Shown here piece by piece: positions 60,398 through 64,000 of a stretch of 64,000 bases of DNA; positions within the stretch are counted from its first letter, which is position 1, and each line of letters starts with the position of its first letter. Origin of the DNA: Nakamurella panacisegetis (GTDB taxonomy: Bacteria; Actinomycetota; Actinomycetes; Mycobacteriales; Nakamurellaceae); contig NZ_LT629710.1 in assembly GCF_900104535.1 (NCBI RefSeq), positions 2,232,001 to 2,296,000 of the forward strand, given 5' to 3'. The notes beneath the pieces were generated by a model that ran no database searches, had not been told where the DNA came from, and was given only the letters and a program-made list of their open reading frames with translations. The position numbers and the translations under genes are program-made.

Positions 60398-60958
60398 CTA
60401 CAGCTGGTCGAGGAGCTTGGCCTTCGCCGTTCGGTAGTCGGCGTCGCTCACCAGCCCGGCCGCATGGCGTTCGCGCAGTTCCAGGAGTTCGGCGACCGGG
60501 TCGCGCGGCGTCAGCCCGGGCGAGCGGAGCTGCTCACGGAGATCCAGGGCGAACTGCGCCGCCTGGGTGCCCAGGATCTTGCCCACCACCAGTTGCCCGG
60601 CCGCCGTCTCGAGCCGCACCTGGCCGGTCATGCTCTTCACGTCGTCCGTCACGTCGGTCACGCCGCCGAGCGGAACGACCTCTCCGAGGCCGGGTGCGGC
60701 GCCGTGCAGCCGGAAGATCACGTTCTCCGTGGTCAACACCAGGAAGCCCATGCGCCGGTCGCGCGTCCCCTCGACGATCCTGATCACCGATTCGGTCTCG
60801 GTGAGTAGGTCCTCCACGGGCTTGAGGTGCGCATCCGATCGTTCGTCCGACGCCATGTGCCCGGCCGCCCGTTGCAGGTCGCCGCGCAGGTGGAGACCGG
60901 CGAGCCGTTGTTGCGCGTCCGGCACGCGGAACAATTTCTTCAGGTCGAAGGACACCAT
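60398..60958 (-). CDS. PH-like/SHOCT domain protein (186 aa)
   Basis: The C-terminus 'DPVAELLELRERHAAGLVSD' continuing to 'ADYRTAKAKLLDQL' is a SHOCT (short C-terminal) domain. The middle, 'RRMGFLVLTTENVIFRLHG', 'VTDVTDDVKSMTGQVRLETA' and 'AAQFALDLREQL', resembles a bacterial PH-like domain. SHOCT is thought to mediate oligomerisation of associated domains. ATG 60958 is preferred over the one ten codons earlier because GGAGG lies about ten bases upstream. Function unknown. Confidence 0.8.
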   Translation of the reverse strand: MVSFDLKKLFRVPDAQQRLAGLHLRGDLQRAAGHMASDERSDAHLKPVEDLLTETESVIRIVEGTRDRRMGFLVLTTENVIFRLHGAAPGLGEVVPLGGVTDVTDDVKSMTGQVRLETAAGQLVVGKILGTQAAQFALDLREQLRSPGLTPRDPVAELLELRERHAAGLVSDADYRTAKAKLLDQL

Positions 60959-61087
60959 CTGGCGTCGTCCTCCAGTCGTCGGGGCCATGGCGCGTTCGAG
61001 TCTGGCACGCGCCGGGCGCGGTCGGGACGGGGTGACCCCGATCCCGCGGTCCCGGAACCGGCCGACCGATCCGGCGGAAGGCCGGCC

Positions 61088-61981
61088 CTACGCGCTCTCC
61101 GCGGCCAGACGCCCGTCGCCGTCCTCGGCCCGATGGTGCAGGTGCAGAGGCCGGATCTCGACGACGTGCACCGACGAGAAGTGGGCCAGGGCGACGGCGC
61201 CGGAGACGGCCAGGACGAAGCCGACGGCGGCCGGGACGGCCCAGCCGTCACGGATGGAGTCACCCAGCAGCGTCAGGCCGATGACCGACGGCAGCACGGT
61301 GTTGGTGGTGAACATGACCGCCGACACCGTGGTGGCGGTGCCCTTCTGCAGGGCCAGGGCGAACACGACGGTCGCGGCCACACCGTTGAGGACGATCGCC
61401 CAGATCGAGGGCTCGGCCAACCAGGCCCAGAGGTGAGGCGGTACGTGCAGGGTCCGGGCCGACACCGCGACCGCGGTGAATCCCAGGCCCGCACCGAACG
61501 CCAGGAGCGCGGCGCACCAGCGGCTCTCCACCCGGCTTCCGTAGAAGCCGATGAGGCCGACCGGCGCGACGATACCGAGGATCACCCACCGCCAGCCGGG
61601 CGGCAGCGGGTGGGCCGGCCCTGGGTCGGCCGACAACCCGAGGGTGATCAGGCCGAGCGCGGCGATGCCGAGGCCGGTCCAGCCCATGCGTCCCAGTTTG
61701 GTACCGAGGAAGGCCGAGATGGTCGCGGTGACCCCGACGCTGAAGGCGAGTACCGACTGGACCAGGAACAGCGGCAGCCGGTGCAGGGCGGCGGCGCCGG
61801 CCACGAACCCGAGGATGTCGATCCCCACCCCGAGGAGGTAGAGCGGCTGCCGCCCGATCTTGCCCAGGTCGTCGGCGTCACCCCCGTACGCACCGGAGCG
61901 GCGGATGGCGACGGACTCCAGAACCGACCCGACACCGGACCCGAGCGCCGCCATCACGGCCAGCAGGTATCCGACGAACAT
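61088..61981 (-). CDS. DMT superfamily (EamA-like) transporter
   Basis: 297 residues with nine or ten membrane helices, starting 'MFVGYLLAVMAALGSGVGSV'. The internal two-fold repeat of EamA proteins is visible as 'LHRLPLFLVQSVLAFSVGVT' and 'QKGTATTVSAVMFTTNTVLP'. Members export amino acids, nucleotide precursors or other small solutes. The tail after the last helix is His/Glu/Asp-rich. Divergent from hrpA, with about 110 bp between. Confidence 0.85.
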   Translation of the reverse strand: MFVGYLLAVMAALGSGVGSVLESVAIRRSGAYGGDADDLGKIGRQPLYLLGVGIDILGFVAGAAALHRLPLFLVQSVLAFSVGVTATISAFLGTKLGRMGWTGLGIAALGLITLGLSADPGPAHPLPPGWRWVILGIVAPVGLIGFYGSRVESRWCAALLAFGAGLGFTAVAVSARTLHVPPHLWAWLAEPSIWAIVLNGVAATVVFALALQKGTATTVSAVMFTTNTVLPSVIGLTLLGDSIRDGWAVPAAVGFVLAVSGAVALAHFSSVHVVEIRPLHLHHRAEDGDGRLAAESA

Positions 61982-62092
61982 CGGCCCAGTGTCGCAGAAT
62001 CGATCCGGCCGGCCGTGACGTTCTGCGGCCCGGTCCGGCCGGGAGCGCGTTCGGCGACCGTCGGCGGGCGCGACACATATTCTGGACGAGAC

Positions 62093-64000
62093 ATGACTCT
62101 GGAATTGAACGAGGGCGGAACGACCACGAGCGCGGCCCCGACGGTCGGTGCGCTGATCGCCCGGCTGGACAACGTGATGACGGCCGACGCCGGTCGGCTG
62201 GGACGCCGGCTGGGCGGGTTGCGTCGCCGCTCCGGCCAGGGGCGACGGGGCGAGCGCAACGACGAGGGGTCGAGCCAGGCTCTGACCGACCTCGACCGGC
62301 AGATCAGGGCGGCCGAGCAGAAGCTGGCCCGCCGTGTCGCCGGCGTCCCGGACGTCACCTTCCCGCCCGAGCTGCCGGTGTCCGAGCGGGTCGACGACCT
62401 GGCCGCTGCCATCCGGGACCACCAGGTGGTGATCGTGGCGGGCGAGACCGGTTCGGGGAAGTCGACCCAGCTGCCGAAGATCTGCCTGTCCATCGGGCGG
62501 GGCGTGCGCGGGCTGATCGGGCACACCCAGCCCCGCCGGATCGCCGCGCGGGCCCTGGCCGAGCGGATCGCCGAGGAGACCGGGACCGAGCTCGGCGACG
62601 CCATCGGCTACACCATCCGGTTCGGCGACCACACCGGCCCGGACACCCTGGTCAAGCTGATGACCGACGGGATCCTGCTGGCCGAGATCACCCGGGACCG
62701 GCTGCTGAGCGCCTACGACACGATCATCATCGACGAGGCCCACGAACGCAGCCTGAACATCGACTTCCTGCTCGGGTACCTGGTCGAGTTGCTGCCCAAG
62801 CGGCCCGATCTCAAAGTGATCATCACCTCGGCCACCATCGACCCGGGCCGGTTCTCCCGGCACTTCGGTGACGCCCCGATCGTCGAGGTCTCCGGACGCA
62901 CCTACCCGGTCGAGATCCGGTACCGGCCGTACGGCGCGGACGACCTTTCCGACGACGAGCTCGACAGCCAGGACACCGACCGGGTACCTCGTCAAGATGC
63001 TCCGAAGCCCAAGGGCGGCAAGGTGTCCCGCGACGACAGCAGCCGGGACCTGGCCCAGGCGATCGTGGACGCGGTCGACGAACTGGCCCGGGAGGGCGAC
63101 GGCGACGTCCTGGTGTTCCTGTCCGGTGAACGGGAGATCACCGACACGGCCGAGGCCTTGCGCGGTCACCTGGCCTCGCGTCCGGGACACACCGAGGTGC
63201 TCCCGCTCTACGGGCGGCTGTCCGCGGCCGACCAGCACAAGGTCTTCTCCTCGCATGTCGGCCGCCGGATCGTGCTTTCCACCAACGTCGCCGAGACATC
63301 GCTGACGGTGCCCGGGATCCGGTACGTCGTCGATCCCGGTACGGCCCGGATCTCTCGCTACTCGACGCGGACCAAGGTGCAGCGACTGCCCATCGAGCCG
63401 ATCTCGCAGGCCTCGGCCGGCCAGCGGGCGGGCCGCTGCGGCCGGGTGGCCGACGGCATCTGCATCCGGCTGTACTCCGAGGAGGATTTCGCCGGTCGCC
63501 CGGAGTACACCGACCCGGAGATCTCGCGGACGTCGTTGGCGTCGGTGATCCTGCAGATGGCCTCACTCGAGCTGGGGGACATCGCCTCGTTCCCGTTCCT
63601 GGAGCCGCCGGACACCCGACAGATCACCGACGGCATCACGGTTCTCACCGAACTGGGGGCACTGGACCGCTCCGGGGACGACGGCCGGGTGCGGCTGACG
63701 CCGACCGGCCGGGCGCTGGCCGCGCTGCCGCTGGACCCCCGGCTGGCCCGGATGATCGTCGAGGCCGACCGGCTCGGCTGTCTGGCCGACGTCCTGGTCA
63801 TCACCTCCGCCCTGGCCATCCAGGACGTTCGGGAGTACCCGTTGGAGGACCGCGACCGGGCCACCGCCGCCCACTCCCGATTCGCCGACCCGAAGTCGGA
63901 CTTCCTGTCGCTGGTCAACCTCTGGAACTATCTGGCCGACGAGGCGAAAGCCCGCTCCGGCAATGCCTTCCGCCGGATGTGCCGGTCCGAGTACCTGCAC
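62093..64000 (+). CDS. hrpA: ATP-dependent RNA helicase HrpA (cut by window end)
   Basis: 636 codons are visible and the frame stays open to the last base, so the gene continues beyond the window (HrpA is about 1,300 residues). After a charged N-terminal extension come the DEAH-box motifs in order: I 'VAGETGSGKSTQLPKICL', 'GHTQPRRIAARALAERI', II 'IIIDEAHERSLN', III 'ITSATID', V 'VLSTNVAETSLTVPGI' and VI 'QRAGRCGRVADG', then the winged-helix/ratchet region. The enzyme remodels RNA and rescues stalled ribosomes in E. coli. ATG 62093 follows a weak purine-rich stretch. Confidence 0.95.
   Translation, partial: MTLELNEGGTTTSAAPTVGALIARLDNVMTADAGRLGRRLGGLRRRSGQGRRGERNDEGSSQALTDLDRQIRAAEQKLARRVAGVPDVTFPPELPVSERVDDLAAAIRDHQVVIVAGETGSGKSTQLPKICLSIGRGVRGLIGHTQPRRIAARALAERIAEETGTELGDAIGYTIRFGDHTGPDTLVKLMTDGILLAEITRDRLLSAYDTIIIDEAHERSLNIDFLLGYLVELLPKRPDLKVIITSATIDPGRFSRHFGDAPIVEVSGRTYPVEIRYRPYGADDLSDDELDSQDTDRVPRQDAPKPKGGKVSRDDSSRDLAQAIVDAVDELAREGDGDVLVFLSGEREITDTAEALRGHLASRPGHTEVLPLYGRLSAADQHKVFSSHVGRRIVLSTNVAETSLTVPGIRYVVDPGTARISRYSTRTKVQRLPIEPISQASAGQRAGRCGRVADGICIRLYSEEDFAGRPEYTDPEISRTSLASVILQMASLELGDIASFPFLEPPDTRQITDGITVLTELGALDRSGDDGRVRLTPTGRALAALPLDPRLARMIVEADRLGCLADVLVITSALAIQDVREYPLEDRDRATAAHSRFADPKSDFLSLVNLWNYLADEAKARSGNAFRRMCRSEYLH

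Overview
The window is 64 kb of high-GC DNA, almost fully coding, from a free-living actinobacterium. The gene content points that way: a GTP-type PEP carboxykinase, a soluble transhydrogenase SthA, deazaflavin (F420)-type oxidoreductases, a DinB/mycothiol-type protein, a FadE5-like acyl-CoA dehydrogenase, an Rv0338c-like membrane Fe-S oxidoreductase and a mycobacterial-type GH15 trehalase. Many starts are GTG, and several promoters sit 6-7 nt from the start codon, as in leaderless actinobacterial genes. A Nakamurella-like or related lineage is my inference from overall resemblance. I see no insertion sequences, prophage, CRISPR array or rRNA. One tRNA (Gly, CCC) is present. Both window ends cut through genes: a dynamin-like protein on the left and an HrpA helicase on the right.

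Layout. 1-3.5 kb: the tail of a dynamin-like GTPase, then two proteins built from DxDGDG calcium-loop-like modules. 3.6-6.5 kb: tldD/tldE protease pair. 7-8.9 kb: pckG. 8.9-13 kb: three alpha/beta hydrolases with a TetR and a MarR regulator, each regulator having a palindrome in its divergent promoter. 13-18.7 kb: an F420-type reductase, a CoxG-like protein, then the operon for a branched-chain 2-oxoacid (or pyruvate) dehydrogenase complex, E1alpha-E1beta-E2, and an Smr-domain protein. 18.8-25 kb: an MscS channel, a 48-residue gene, methyltransferases, a GNAT enzyme, a GroES-like protein and sthA. 25-29.7 kb: a Ter-type cluster (two TerD proteins, one fused to a VWA domain, two double YbjQ-like proteins and two small unknowns). 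29.8-36.7 kb: uracil-DNA glycosylase, a DUF2156 membrane protein, a methyltransferase, fadE5-like, a coiled-coil protein and an apparently permuted CoA-transferase.

36.7-40.3 kb holds the most unusual operon. Its products are a response-regulator receiver fused to a thioredoxin-reductase-like flavoprotein that lacks the CxxC, a histidine kinase with a cyclic-nucleotide-binding domain, and a UBP-type zinc finger. It looks like a complete redox or nucleotide signalling unit with an enzyme in place of a DNA-binding output. 40.4-41.7 kb: a self-regulated TetR/membrane-protein operon behind two mirror-image operators. 41.8-44.5 kb: a short family-A polymerase, a PPOX/F420 protein and a DinB protein. 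44.6-46.6 kb: a sedolisin (S53) protease split in two by an exact 26-bp tandem duplication that leaves a GTGA stop/start overlap. 46.9-50.9 kb: thioredoxin, tRNA-Gly, a 15-bp minisatellite, dcd and the Fe-S oxidoreductase. 51-64 kb: a secreted protein, a diguanylate cyclase, trehalase, DUF1697, DUF1295, a second F420-type reductase with a divergent TetR, a lipoprotein, a flavin monooxygenase, cspA, a SHOCT protein, a DMT transporter and hrpA.

Connections visible in the sequence: the fadE5-like gene and the Fe-S oxidoreductase, 14 kb apart, carry nearly the same 14-bp palindrome (TTACCGACCRGTAA) upstream, which suggests one regulator links acyl-CoA oxidation to electron transfer. Most convergent gene pairs share one strong GC hairpin without a U-tract.
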